A stretch of 64,000 nucleotides of DNA, taken from the NCBI RefSeq assembly GCF_030867095.1, contig NC_081824.1, positions 360,921,829 through 360,985,828 of the forward strand, given 5' to 3'. A model generated the notes under the pieces. It did no database searches and had not been told where the DNA came from. It worked only from the letters and a program-made list of their open reading frames with translations. The stretch is from Alligator mississippiensis. Taxonomy: Eukaryota; Chordata; Crocodylia; Alligatoridae. Positions within the stretch are counted from its first letter, which is position 1, and each line of letters starts with the position of its first letter. The position numbers and the translations under genes are program-made. Below, piece by piece: positions 10,799 through 22,246 of the stretch.

Positions 10799-12445
10799 AG
10801 TATGTCACATTTGCTTCATTGTCATTGCACAATTTCCTCCAAAGCACGTTTCTAACTTTTGTCCTGCAGCTGGCAATTTGTTTCTATTATTTAATACCAA
10901 CAACGATATGCTTGAATAATGCTGTAGAGTAGCTTAATTAAAGTATTAGATAAACAAAGAAATACCTCCCTCTTGGAATCCAAACAAAACAGTCTTGAAA
11001 TAAAAAAAAAAAAACAATTAACAGTCACCAAACTACTGATAAACCATTCGAGCAAAACAAGTTTCTACCAAATCATAATGAAGGCTCATTATAGCAAATC
11101 TAAATGCTGTGCGGCAACACACAGGGCTTTCAGTAATTGCCTTTATCTTACTTACTTGTGACTCAACAACAAGAGAACAATAGCAAGGTGAAACCATACA
11201 ATAAATTGGGTATTGCGCATGCCATTCTCCCATCATTTATATGATGCACAGAAAAAATTTCGTCAGCTGAAATGCATAGATATAATTAAATAGACTTTGT
11301 TCAAGGTCAAAGGGGGCTTGGCACTATTCCAAAGAGACATGAATCTCGGGTGGTCGTCAAGTCTCTGCATTTCTGTGGTACAAATCTTAACTCAGAGCCA
11401 GCGCACATTGTATGCAGAGGCCTCAGGGATAAGGCTTGCAAGAAGAGAGGCACAGGACAACTTGGGAACAGCAGCAGACACTCAGCAGCAGCTGGGTCCA
11501 GGAACATAAATATCAAAGTGACCTCTGAGAACTCAGTGGAGAGTTGTATGAGCAACTGGCAAGCAGCTGATACTTACAGAGGTGCAAAAATCTCCAAAGT
11601 ACTTTGACATTCCTAATGAAACTAAAGCATTAACCCCATCATTATCTTTATCCAGGGTTAACACCTTCTGAAAAAGACATGGAGGGGAAAAGATTATGTT
11701 GAGTTTATTTAGGAAGGTATAAGGGAACATTTATATAAAAAAAACGGTTTTTGAAACAACTAATTAGTTCACCTGAGTCCATTTTATAGCACTATTGCAA
11801 TCCTTGTGCATAAGCCTCATCCCTCAAAAGGAGATGATAACCCCTTGTTATCATTTATTAAGGATCCAAGACCTGTGAGACCCCCAAATCAAAGAATTCA
11901 GCATCCTTCTAAATTGCCTCAATATCTCCAATCAAAATAAAAATGAAAATTAATAATATTTAAACATAGAGACATTGGTGTAATTTACAAGAAAAGGTGG
12001 CAGTTGTCTACAACAGTCAGAGTCAATCTTAGGGAGTAGAAAGGCTGAGGGATATGTCTGTGTTGGACTTAAATACTGCATGAATTTACATTTGACCAGG
12101 CTTTTAAAATATTAACTTCTAAATATTACTGCTAGATGTGCTGCAATAATACAAAACTATGTGATGTGGAGGTTAGTCAGTTTGCTAAACATATGAACAG
12201 CTTCCTATTTCAGCTGATAATCCATTTTTCATTTTACCTTCTTTAGATGGGAAAAGCAACCGGACTGAGAAAGTGTCTGTGGTCCCATCAAAGCACAGCT
12301 TAATAATATGATGAAGTTTTAAACCATGCTGACTCCAAAGGTCTCAAATTGCATTATAAACAAAGGTTTCCATATATCTGGTCATGTGGTAGTCCAGAAT
12401 ACCAACAATTTTGGTGACTACCAGTTTCTGCCGAATTTAAGCTGC
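10799..12445. other. Noncoding stretch
   Basis: Includes an A run at about 10998-11012. Small overlapping frames at 11297-11730 on both strands share no recognisable motif. I see no gene here. Confidence 0.45.
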
Positions 12446-12448
12446 TGT

Positions 12449-12949
12449 GGGTGCATCTAAATGTAAAATTAAGGCAGCACCATAAACTCCAGAGCAGTTT
12501 GCACCAGAGTACACTGCTCATGGGTACAGCATCTACCCATGCACTTGGGAGAGCAACACTTTGAGCCAGGGTGGAGCAGCCACAGATTGGCAGCAGGCTT
12601 GAGGGAACAGCCCTGGGCTCCAGCTGGTGACGTCGGGCTGTGGAAGGGCTGGCTAGGGCATAAGAGTGCCAAAACTGTGGAGCTGTGTGGTTAGGAGGCA
12701 GACAGGACTTTGGCCTCTGCTGCCTGGGCTGACCAGACACAATTTACTCCTGCGGTCACTGGCTACACATGCATTTAGTTGCATTTAATTACTCCACTGT
12801 AAAATAGTACTATTCCTGACAGTACTATCCTATAGCAGAGTTAATTCATTTACTGAGCTTTAATGCCAGCACCACACGCGTAGACTGTGATGCTTTACTA
12901 TGGAACTAATTAGTCTACTCCGCAGAAAAACACCCATGTAGATGCACCC
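12449..12949. mobile_element. Harbinger-like MITE
   Basis: The termini are GGGTGCATCTAAATG and, on the complementary strand, GGGTGCATCTACATG. Both flanks carry the trinucleotide TGT (12446-12448 and 12950-12952), consistent with a 3-bp target duplication. The right half shares the AATTAGTCTACTCC-type interior of the family. It is non-coding; the 128-codon minus-strand frame lying in it is not gene-like. Confidence 0.7.
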
Positions 12950-12952
12950 TGT

Positions 12953-14052
12953 TTGTGCAAAATAAGTTGGCTGCAAAGTTGTCATCTGAATTTAACTCAG
13001 TGAAGAGCTGTCCAGATGACACATCTGACAGAAAATGCATGAAGGCACCATATTCTATCTGTACTTAGTCACACAAGGCCCTACGGACAGTGGAAATGGC
13101 AATTTTTCTGCCTATGCTTTTTTGAGCCTGAGATCATCACCGTACATGCACCAAAACATTCTTTTTTTTAGGAGCTCCCAGCCACCTAAAGCTTAAGACA
13201 CAGGGCAGGATAGGACTGAGGAATCTGCACATTCATGGCTTGCTTTCTGTGTCCCGCCACAGAGCAAGAAATTCCAACAGCCACAGGGATGTACTTGTGC
13301 TGATAGAATAGACCTCCTCTTGCTTTGAAGATTAAATATGTAACCCTTCTTCCAGGTGCCAGTTATAATAACAAGGGCCAGATTAAGTCTGCTATGAGTT
13401 CTTCTCCAGAATAAACAAAACTCTAAGTTCATCCTCTCTCAGCCAGTCATGCTCCTCTGTTTGGCTTTGGGAAATTAAAATCTAACTATTCTGTTTGCTT
13501 TTCTCAATGATGCTTCCCCATTTGCAGATGCCCAAGAGTCCTAGGCACATGACAAGTCTGAAAAACATAAATGCATTTTTTGCCTACAACAGAACAAAAC
13601 TCAGTCTAGCAGGTATATAGTCAAGTATTAATTAGGTGCTTTATTGAAGTCCAGAACTCAGTCTCACAATATTCATCACCCACCAAAAATTCCCCTGACA
13701 AGATCCAGTTAAACACAATAGTTATGGTGGGAATAACAGGGTACAGCTTTCCTCCACACATCTGTTCCAAACCTGGAGAAGTCTGCACCACAAGATGCTC
13801 CTCTAACATACAGCTCTCTCACCCAGCCTTACCACTGAAGGTCTGGTCATTTCTCACTGAACATTCAGCTTTGCTCAGCTACTACCTGTCAGAATACTGT
13901 TCAATTAGCTGAATGAGCTACCACTGCTGAATTGATCAGGGTTCACTGCACTCAGTTCTGTATTTTCACTACTGCTGCTGTGAGTACCACCACCATCAGG
14001 TTAAGTCAGGTGAAAAACTCAGAATAAAAACAGGTCCTTTGGAGAGACTCCT
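12953..14052. other. Noncoding stretch before the gypsy element
   Basis: Only short unrelated frames were seen and no repeat was recognised. Confidence 0.45.
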
Positions 14053-14392
14053 TGTGTCCCAGGGATACTGAGAGGAAGGGCCGGGAAGCCCCGCTCATGG
14101 GACTCGACACGGGGAGACATGGTGGAATAAAGAAAAAAATACAAAACCTGCAGGAGGAGCAACGCTGGATTATCCAAAGGAAAAGTCCACGCAGTTTACA
14201 AGCCACGCATTTATGCAATTCAGGCCAGCGGGTGACGTTACAAGGATGTAACGGCGGCAGGAATAAAAACGGCTTCCAGCAATAGGGAGGAGAGAGCCAG
14301 TGAGGCTCTCTGTGCCAGTAGTAGGCGAGACCAGCGCGAATTAGAATTGCCCGAGTAACAAGCAACTGGAGGAGCACTGAGAGCCCCTCACA
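14053..14392 (+). repeat. Ty3/gypsy long terminal repeat, 5' copy (LTR A)
   Basis: Begins TGTGTCCCAGGG and ends CCCCTCACA. It matches 16002-16364 along its whole length with many substitutions and small gaps, so the two are old LTRs. A GTGGAATAAAG segment with an AATAAA signal is shared by both copies. Confidence 0.85.
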
Positions 14393-14393
14393 T

Positions 14394-14410
14394 TGGGGGC
14401 ACTAAGATCA
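14394..14410 (+). promoter_or_regulatory. Candidate primer-binding site
   Basis: The sequence TGGGGGC just after LTR A matches the first seven bases of a tRNA-Pro-type primer-binding site; the following bases have diverged. The position just inside the 5' LTR is as expected for a retrotransposon minus-strand primer site. Confidence 0.45.
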
Positions 14411-14650
14411 AGCCCCAGGAGGGGTGGAGTGCTGGGAAGGATTTCCCCCTAGTGCTGCCGAGGAGATGCATCAAGGGAAGCACCGAGCAGCAGCACAACC
14501 AGGATGATAAGCTCAAGGGAGAGGCAGAAGCCAACCTTGGGGAAGCAAAGGTGTCCCCACTTGACCACTCCCAGGGGCATCCTCAGACCCCAAGAGGAGA
14601 GCCGTCCAGTTCAAGAGTGCTGTGGCAAGATCTGGCACCCCACCAGACAT
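14411..14650 (+). pseudogene. Gypsy leader and gag-start remnant, copy A
   Basis: Matches the sequence after LTR B (16365-16660), for instance at GGGAAGCACC and GGCAAGATCTGGC. It lacks about 100 bp that are present in copy B. It then joins almost directly to reverse transcriptase sequence, so most of gag and the protease region are deleted. Confidence 0.65.
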
Positions 14651-15230
14651 GGCGACTGGTGCCTCATCATCTTTCCAGCAAGATATGAAATGAAATCAGC
14701 AAAATGATCGAGCAGGGCATCATATGCCTGTCCTGCAGCCCATGACCTGGCACCCTGGTTCCAGTGCCAAAACCTGATAGCTCCTTATGACTGTGCATCG
14801 ATTACCAGCGGTTAAACACCATGCTAATTTTCGACGTGTTCCCCATGCCTCATGTCATGGAGCTGATGCAACGTATTGGTAATGCCCAATATATCTCAAC
14901 TTTAGATCTAGCCAAGGGATAGTAGCAGATCCCAGTGGCACACAAGGACCAACATGAAACCACTTTCAGGACTCCATGGGGGCTATATGAATTTGTTCGT
15001 ATGCTGTTTGGGCTCCACGGGGAAGCTGCAACCTTCCAACATTTGATGGATCAGATATTGGCCCCACACACTGAATATACCACGGCTTACATTGACGATA
15101 TAGTGGTGTTCACCCAAATGTGGGCTCATTCCAAAAAAGGCCTTATGGACAGTACTCACAGAACTAAGGAAGACGGGTCTGACAGCAAACCCGAAGAAAT
15201 GCACCTTAGAACAGAAACAGACTAAATACC
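14650..15230 (+). pseudogene. Ty3/gypsy reverse transcriptase, inactivated
   Basis: The translated sequence shows the reverse transcriptase order of Ty3/gypsy elements. First comes CIDYQRLN, then ISTLDLAKG followed by two consecutive in-frame stops (14919-14924) where the family normally has Tyr-Trp. After those come FRTPWGLYEF, then the catalytic box AYIDDIVVF at about 15085-15114. Another in-frame stop precedes CIDYQRLN, and a frameshift follows the catalytic box. The enzyme would copy the element RNA; this copy cannot. Confidence 0.9.
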
Positions 15231-15919
15231 TAGGATTTCTGGTTGGACAGGGCACAATATGACCTCTAAATGGTAAAGTGGAAACCATCCAAAAATTTCA
15301 GGTGCCACGAACCACAAAGCAACTTCAATCCTTTCTTGGTTTAATTAATTATTATAGGTGATTCGTTCCCCGATTAGCTGAATTGGCGGCACCCCTCTCA
15401 GAAGCACTGAAGGGACCACAAGAAGGAGGGATAAGGTGGACGGATGAAATGAGGTGAAATTTCAAGCTATTAAAAAAGGCCCTATGTGAAGAAGTAATGA
15501 TACACGCCCCTGACTTCCATAAACCTTTTATATTACAGACCGACGCCTCCAAAACAGCAGTGGGGGCCATGTTAACCCAGGAAGACACTGGCACTGAGAT
15601 GCCAGTCACCTAGGCCAGTAGAAAGCTACTGCCCACAAAAACATGTTACACCATCATACAGTGGGAATGTCTAGCGATCCGCTGGGCTGTAGAACACTTC
15701 AGGTATTACCTGATGGGAAGAGAATTCACATTAGTAACAGATCACGCCCCCTTGAAGTGGCTAAGCTCAACTAAAATGGATAACACCCATATCACAAGGT
15801 GGGCCCTAGTGCTCCAACCCTTTAAATTTCATATTTTACACCGTCCAGGAAAAAATAACACAATGGCAGATTTCCTATCCAGTTGTGGAGATGACTACAA
15901 ATATGAGGTCGGACAATGA
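15150..15919 (+). pseudogene. Ty3/gypsy RT thumb and RNase H, inactivated
   Basis: In shifted frames the segment continues with TANPKKCTLEQ and KYLGFLVG, the thumb motif FLGLINYYR near 15334-15360, then the RNase H start with LQTDASKTAVGA around 15537-15570. An open frame at 15713-15919 carries FTLVTDHAPLKWL and HILHRPGKNNTMADFLS, the end of the RNase H/connection domain. Several stops interrupt the earlier parts. No integrase zinc finger or D,D-35-E region follows: the polypurine tract comes about 70 bp later. Confidence 0.9.
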
Positions 15920-15987
15920 CAAACTAAAGAAGCAACCATTGACACAGGTAGAAACCCAATGCAACAAAATAGAATGCCTCAAGACAG

Positions 15988-16001
15988 CTTAAGGGGGAGG
16001 T
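15988..16001 (+). promoter_or_regulatory. Polypurine tract
   Basis: AAGGGGGAGG immediately precedes the TGTGTCCC start of LTR B, the expected position for the plus-strand primer of an LTR retrotransposon. Confidence 0.8.
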
Positions 16002-16364
16002 TGTGTCCCAGGAACAGCAAGAGAAGGGGTCAGGAAGCCCCACTCATGGGACTTGATGCGGGGAGAAACAGTGGAATAAAGAAAAAAATACAAAACAGTT
16101 ACTTACCTGCAGGAGGAGCAGCGCTGGAGGATCCAAAGGAATAGCACGCGCAGTTTAAAAACCTCACGTTTATGCAATTAAGGCCTGTGGGTCTGGTGGG
16201 TCACAAGGACACACCAGCCAGCAGGAATAAAATGGCTGCTGGCAATAGGGAGGAGAGAGCCAGTGAGGAGGCAGCAGCTTGCCGTGCTGATAGTAGGTGG
16301 GACCGGCACGAATTTGAAATGCCCAAGTGACGGGCAGCTGGAGGAGTACCAAGAGCCCCTCACA
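16002..16364 (+). repeat. Ty3/gypsy long terminal repeat, middle copy (LTR B)
   Basis: Same TGTGTCCC start and CCCCTCACA end as LTR A. It is followed not by host DNA but by a second copy of the leader, so it behaves as the shared LTR of two tandem element copies. Confidence 0.85.
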
Positions 16365-16955
16365 TCTAGGGAAGCACCAAGCAGCGGCGCAACCTGGACA
16401 ACTAGCTCAAGGGAGAGGTGGAAGCCAAGCTTGGGGAAGCAAAGGTGTCCCCACTTGACCACTCCCAGGGGTATCCTCAGACCCCAAGAGGAGAGCTGAC
16501 CGGCTCAAGGGGACCACAGGCCTAGAGCCCGGGCCAGCTAATTATCCTTCCCTGAGGATAGAGGAGGATACAATTGGGCATGAGGAATATCTGCCTTGGA
16601 GAGACTGCCATGGCAAGATCTGGCGCCTCACCAGAGGTTGGGCATAAGACTGGGGTGTAGGGGAGGTGGAACCCCACGAACATCCCACAAGCAGCGTGGT
16701 CATTCCTGAGGAGAACTTCAGGGCCAAACCCCACACTGATATAACATTCGAAGACATGGAAGGTGAGTTCGGGGAAGGCCAGAGAAACAACTGAAGCCCA
16801 CCTCGGGGAACCCATGATGCTAGAGAGCGTACACCCTCTACTGCCTGGACCAAGGCAGCACACAAGTGGGCATTCGAAGCCAGACAGGCACACCTTGCTA
16901 CCTGCAACTGAGCACCTGATCTCTAGAAGAACACGTGTACTCTCTCCATATTGAA
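16365..16955 (+). pseudogene. Second gypsy leader and gag-like remnant (copy B)
   Basis: Aligns with 14460-14650, with a deletion just after the LTR of about 90 bp relative to copy A. It then extends farther into what may be gag. Broken frames read, for example, YLPWRDCHGKIW and, later, FEDMEGEFGEG. No zinc knuckle was seen and no third LTR follows, so this second element is truncated near 16955. Confidence 0.6.
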
Positions 16956-18739
16956 TATGAACATCCTTCCTAAGCCTAAGTTCACTGCACTGTCATGTCT
17001 GTCAGCACCCATATATACGAAGCCAGTGTATTACACAGTCCAATACTGCCAGCAAAAACAAAATTCTTCTCAAGCATCTGAGACTCTCACCAATTCAGTC
17101 CAGTGGGTAGACATGATGAAACCATACAGCTTCAGCTAGTAATTGAGGGTGAATGAAGTGACATGTCAAACTTGCACCAGAAGAAATCAATGGAAAGTTA
17201 AGTAATGTTAAAGTTTGATGTGCTATTAGATGTTTAAAACTTTAATCATCACTTTTCCTAGGCATGTTCTGTTCCAAAATTCTAGTCAATTACCATTTTT
17301 TATTTAAAATCAATAGGAAGTTTCAAACACATTATAATGTAACCCAAAGGGACAGTCAGAATGTTGATAAGATATAGAGGGAGACAAACATTTCATAAAC
17401 CCACAAATCCATACTTTGTTCAATATTGTAAATTGGTAGCTTTATTTAATGCCTCTTCTAAAGATAATTAAAGAAACCAGGAGATATTTTACTGTAAAAA
17501 AAAGTATTGAAAAATAAAATCAAATTACATTTCAGGCGTATTTTTGCTTCTTAATTGATTAAAAGAATTATGATAGTTTTCCACTGTAATGACTGGAGAC
17601 CTAATCGACATGTTGCTCTGCCTGCTCTGCAAATAGCAAGGAAGTCACTGAAACAAGTAAACCTGAAGGCTAAATTCTGCCATGCACACCCAAGGAGCCA
17701 CATTGAAATAAACTGAGTTGTGCAACCATGTTTAAAAGCAGAACTTCATTCACTGACTTTAGAGAAAACTGTTTAATATATCTAAAAGGCAAAATGGGTC
17801 CTATTAACTTATCTGTAGTAGTCTGAGGGCCAGGATTATTATCTCATTTAGACTGGTAGGGACAGTTTGGAGTCATGATGCTGAGCTAATACTAACTAAC
17901 ACTTTCTGTCTCTCTAGCAATCTATCAGTCAGATGCTCCATATAGAGTGCATAACATGTATTGCTTAAGAGAGCAAAAATGTTCATTTTAAATACATAAA
18001 GTCCTGTATCTATCTTTATTAACACCAAACCAATCAAAATCTACCAACTCTCTCGCCAATCTTCTACTTTCTTATTAAAGACAATGTCATTATTTTGGAA
18101 TGAGAGATCCAATTCGTGCCCTCATTTGGGTGAAATTACTAATGCAGATTGAGTTTTCAAGAAGAATTACTGAAATTCTGTACTTGAGATTCTAACTTAA
18201 TTCATGCACTTAGCATGATAATGCACTTTATTATTTGTTACACCATGCTGATGACTTCTCCCTAGGCAATGTGTAATTATTTCAGAGTACCTATTACAAG
18301 AACAATGAAAATTGCTGTTATAGGCTGACTCCATACAGTTTACACCATTCTCTCTCTATTTCATGTACTGGCTTAGAACTGTCACTGTGATCAGTGAGAG
18401 TTAATTCAAGATGGAAAATTCTATAAAATTTTCAAATTATCTAATTACAGTACTGATTTCATATTAAGATATTAAAAGTCAGATATAGGAAATAAAAAGC
18501 AGAACGAGTTTGCCTTATTTTATAAGGTCTAAATTCCTTAGGGAAGGCAGGAGGTCATTCCAAAATTTAACCCACTAAAAATCATTCAACCAACAATGAT
18601 TTGGGAAATCATGAAAGATACTTTGTTAAAACATTTCCCCAGAAGAAAATATTATTATTTAAATGCAATAATTGAGATTATGTAATTCTCAGTTCATAAC
18701 AAATCCAAGTAGGCCAAAATCTTTACTTAAACTTGCATT
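16956..18739. other. AT-rich noncoding stretch
   Basis: No gene, repeat or motif of note was recognised. Confidence 0.45.
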
Positions 18740-18744
18740 CAAAA

Positions 18745-19135
18745 ATATTCATAAAGGGGAGGGGCTTTTTGGCACCTGCAAGTAAACTTTCTTAATGGAG
18801 AATATTAATCTAGGTAATGCCATAGCAATGAAGTTAGGAACCCGGGGCAAAGCCCACATCAGCAACCCACCCTCACCCCACACACAAATCCAGGGGGCAC
18901 GCGCCCCCCCCCATGCTTGCCCAGGAGCACACACAGCAGTGAGAGCTGCCCTTCCCATGTCCCCATGCCCCCCCAAACAAGCCAATCATGGCTCCATCCT
19001 GTGCTCCACCCTGGCTGGGCAGCACCTGTTGGCGCCCCTTCACTTTGGCCCCCAGGGCAGTCACCCCAACCTTGCTATGGCACTGAATGTAGGGCGTGTG
19101 TCTTGCAGCCTTGGGGCAAAAAAAATGCAACTGAC
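18745..19135. repeat. GC-rich interspersed segment
   Basis: A C-rich island in AT-rich surroundings with several C runs (for example 18905-18913 and 18967-18973). Overlapping open frames on both strands at 18749-19256 reflect base composition only. It is probably a fragment of a GC-rich non-autonomous element, but no termini were identified. Confidence 0.35.
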
Positions 19136-19374
19136 TTCAGCAGAGACAACTGCAAAAGTAAGCCTGGACTATAGTCTCTGCTCTGAGATACCTCTCCACA
19201 AAAGAAATTCCTGCCCAGAAGAGCATTCCAACTTTCCACTCTTCTGTGAAAAATGAAACATCGTAACCAGAAGGAAATATGATTCTACATCCTGCTGTTG
19301 CCCTGGCAGGGGTGAGGCCAATGCTCAGGATCTCAATATTGCGCTGTTAGACAGGAGGGGTAGTGTACAATTGC

Positions 19375-19660
19375 ACATATCCAAATACACACAAATCAAT
19401 TAGGTGCATATACACACACACTACCAGCTCAGGCACATACACATCCAAAATAATAAGTCTAGGTTCATGCACACCTATCACCAGTTTAAGCCCATACACA
19501 CTACACACACCAAATTTAGACAGAATCAGTTACCAATTGCCATCACCTGCACATCCAATACACATACGTGCATTACTAATTCATATACTACACACACAAT
19601 GATATCTATATATGTGTATTCACTAATTCACACACATACCACCCACCTACGCATACACAC
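19375..19660. repeat. Degenerate CA-rich repeat
   Basis: Irregular ACACA/CACATAC-rich sequence about 280 bp long. Its two open frames are rich in His, Thr and Ile and are compositional artefacts. Confidence 0.7.
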
Positions 19661-19689
19661 AGGTGAGTTCCTAAGTTGGGTGTTGTGAT

Positions 19690-19713
19690 GTGTATGTATG
19701 TATGTATGTATGT
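19690..19713. repeat. (GTAT)n microsatellite
   Basis: Five GTAT units beginning with GTGTATGTATG. Confidence 0.9.
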
Positions 19714-20525
19714 GCTTGGTGTACTTGGGATACCTGGAGAAAGGTTAAGGTAAGAAAGTAGAAGTGTAGGGAGTTAAAGTTACCAGGACCGGGATTAGTA
19801 CTGGTAGACTACAGGGGCCTGGGCTGAAGAACTGAGGTTCAGGGGTAACTTTAGGTTAATTGATCTTAATGGATTAAAAGACATCACCGAAAGCACACAG
19901 AACAGGGAAGCGATGCGGGCACAGAGGCTGGGTCTGGAGCCAGAGCTACGGGGGAGCTTAAAGGTAGGTGGGGAAAGGAGAAAATGGGACTAAGGGAAAG
20001 TGTGGGTGTTAAAGAGGGGCTCTGGGTGTGGGGAGCCAGAGGATGGCTCTGGGGCAGCTAGAGAAGTTGCAGGGAGCAGCAGTAGGTGCTGGGAGCTGGA
20101 GAAAATTGCAGGACAGCTAAGAGGAGCTGGGAAGCTGCAGGTCGGGGGGGGGGAGGATTACAGAAGGTATGGGGAAAGCCTGAAAACAGAGAGATGGACA
20201 GCAGAAAATCACAGTAAAAGCAGCAGGCGGAAGGACAGGAGGAAAGCAGAGAAAGACAGGAGAAAGTCACAGGGAAAAGGCAGTAGGAGCAGGAGAGGCT
20301 GAGAGGTGGCCGAAAAGGGGAGATGGAATTGGAAGGAGATCGGGAAACTAGCCGAGAGGGTGGGGACTGGAGCTGAGAGAGAGAGACAGAGATAATGAGG
20401 CTGGAATTTAAGATAGGGAAGGGACTAGGATTCAGTAAAACATGACCCAACTCGGGGTTGCAAGTGACAGTGGTTTTATTGAACAGGGGAGATGGTGACA
20501 CAATGTCAAATTGGTTCCCTTACAC

Positions 20526-20551
20526 CCACACACACATACACACACACACAA
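20526..20551. repeat. (CA)n microsatellite
   Basis: Interrupted CA repeat in CACACACACATACACACACAC context. Confidence 0.8.
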
Positions 20552-20611
20552 TGGCAGCAGGGTTTAGAGAGGCTTGGTGCAGGGGCTGAAGTCCACTGAA
20601 GTCCAGAAGGG

Positions 20612-20639
20612 GAAAGAGAGAGAGAGAGAGAGAGAGAGT
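20612..20639. repeat. (AG)n microsatellite
   Basis: About 13 AG units. Confidence 0.9.
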
Positions 20640-21689
20640 CCAAATTGTAGGAGGAGGTGTGCAGTTAATATCTACCTACCCAGGCTGGAAAGGGGTCCTT
20701 GTCCAGTAGGTGTTGTCCAGAGTGGGGTCACTGGCAGGGCCTCTGGGTGGATAGGTTAGGTGGTGTGGCATGGTGCTGGTCCCGATGGAGAGGGTGTCCC
20801 TCTGGGTCTGTCTTCACTGCCCCTTTTTATAGGGACAGACCTTGTGTGACCCTAGTGACAGGAGGCATGCCCAGGCAAAGGTCAGCCCCTGGCATACTGA
20901 GCATGTGTGCTCCATGCAGGGATGTGCAGTTTCAGGTGTCTGTAATGGTGAGAGTTGCTGGTTTTGCAGGGCCTTTTGTCTTTCAAATGCTGGTCTTGTC
21001 TCTGTTCCTGGGTGAGGTCTGTGGTTCCTGGATGAATCAATGTGAGGTGATGGCCCAGTTATTACAGGCCATTCAGTAGAGGCCTGCTACCATTGTATTT
21101 CAATCATTCCCAATCATTCTCATTCATCTGGGAACCAATTTACATGGGAGGGGTATATGACTCATACAGTTGCAACATGGGATGCCCAGGTAGAGGACAG
21201 AAGATGAAGGCTTGACATATAAAATGGAAACTTGACATGACTTTGGTTCACTTACAAACACAGGCCTAAACCATACAATATCCATATGAAGCAATAAAAA
21301 TCAATACAAAAATGATAATAATACAATATACAACAGTAAAAATTAATACAAACCTTATAATAATACAATATAAAATGGTGGATATCCAAAACCAAAAACG
21401 TGCTACCAAAATTAAAATGTTTAAAGCTTATCCTAAGTCTGAGCTCACTTATGCTTATCTATAGGAAACAGAGAGGAAGAAAAAAGGTCAGAAATGGTTG
21501 TGGAAGGGGAGGGAATGCATTTTAAAATAAATACAAAAAAAGAAAAAAAAGAAAAAACTGGGGGGGTTGCTACACCAGAGAATTTTGAGATAAAAAGACT
21601 TTTCTAATTTTTCTCTTAGCCTAATCTGCACAAAATGAACTGTTCTGAACAGGAGCCTTTACAACACCTGCAGCTCTCCTGTGAAATAT

Positions 21690-21880
21690 GAATTTTCATT
21701 TCTACCTAGAAGAACTCTTACACTCTTTGCAGTCTCCTATGCCTGAGGAAGGGTGCCTGTGCCTGAAAGCTTGCAAATAAAGACATTTTTGGCAAATATA
21801 TAGTTGATCTAATAAAAGATATCATCTCTGCCATGAGTTTTGATTCCTTTTTCCTCTAGACCAATATGGCTACAACCTGG
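21690..21880 (+). repeat. Interspersed repeat with conserved tail, copy 1
   Basis: Contains TATGCCTGAGGAAGGGTGCC, then GAAAGCTTGCAAATAAAG and CTAATAAAAGATATCATC, ending near ATGAGTTTTGATT. The same string of motifs occurs in opposite orientation at 27810-27945, so this is a dispersed repeat family. I do not recognise the family name. Two AATAAA signals lie in the shared part. Confidence 0.65.
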
Positions 21881-21949
21881 ATACCTGGTTGCAGGATAAG
21901 ACATTTGTAGTTTGTAAGTGAGGCTGAGAAAGGAAATTGGTCTATAACT

Positions 21950-22025
21950 TTTTGGTGATGAAAGGTCTTTCCTCCAAGTCATTAATAAAGATATTAAATG
22001 GTGTCAGACCGAAGGCAGACCCCTT
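21950..22025 (-). mobile_element. Short CR1 reverse transcriptase scrap
   Basis: On the minus strand the translation KGSAFGLTPFNIFINDLEE resembles the CR1 palm segment that precedes the catalytic ADD box. Only about 70 bp is recognisable. Confidence 0.5.
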
Positions 22026-22197
22026 AGTTTTCATTAAAGAAATAAAACTTATAACTATGGGGAAAAGGTGGAAAATAATGAGACTTAAAAGGGTCAAAAA
22101 CCCAAAAAGGAAACAGAAAGAACCCAAGATTTATTGTTATTTTTCAGGGTAATGCTTTATTCTTATTCTTAACAGTTATTAATATTATTAATGATAA

Positions 22198-22246
22198 TAT
22201 TATCCCCGCTGCTGTTGTTATTATTGTTGTTGTTGTTAATGTTATT
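22198..22246. repeat. Trinucleotide TTR-rich microsatellite
   Basis: Run of GTT and ATT units. Confidence 0.75.

Larger units (their letters stand above)
20000..21180 (-). mobile_element. Possible minus-strand LTR element remnant
   Basis: On the minus strand a TATA box (CTATAAAAAGG, 20824-20831 core) lies about 350 bases upstream of an AATAAA signal (20475-20480). The order then continues into a pyrimidine-rich leader (20420 down to about 20020). The same 12-mer, AAATTGGTTCCC, occurs inverted at 20508-20519 and 21130-21141. This looks like the U3-R part of an LTR, but no second LTR, primer site or pol was seen, so a different repeat class remains possible. Confidence 0.35.

Noticed and set aside
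20058-20501. 147-codon Ser/Pro/Leu-rich minus-strand frame
   Set aside because: It is the translation of a pyrimidine-rich tract in the possible LTR leader; compositional.
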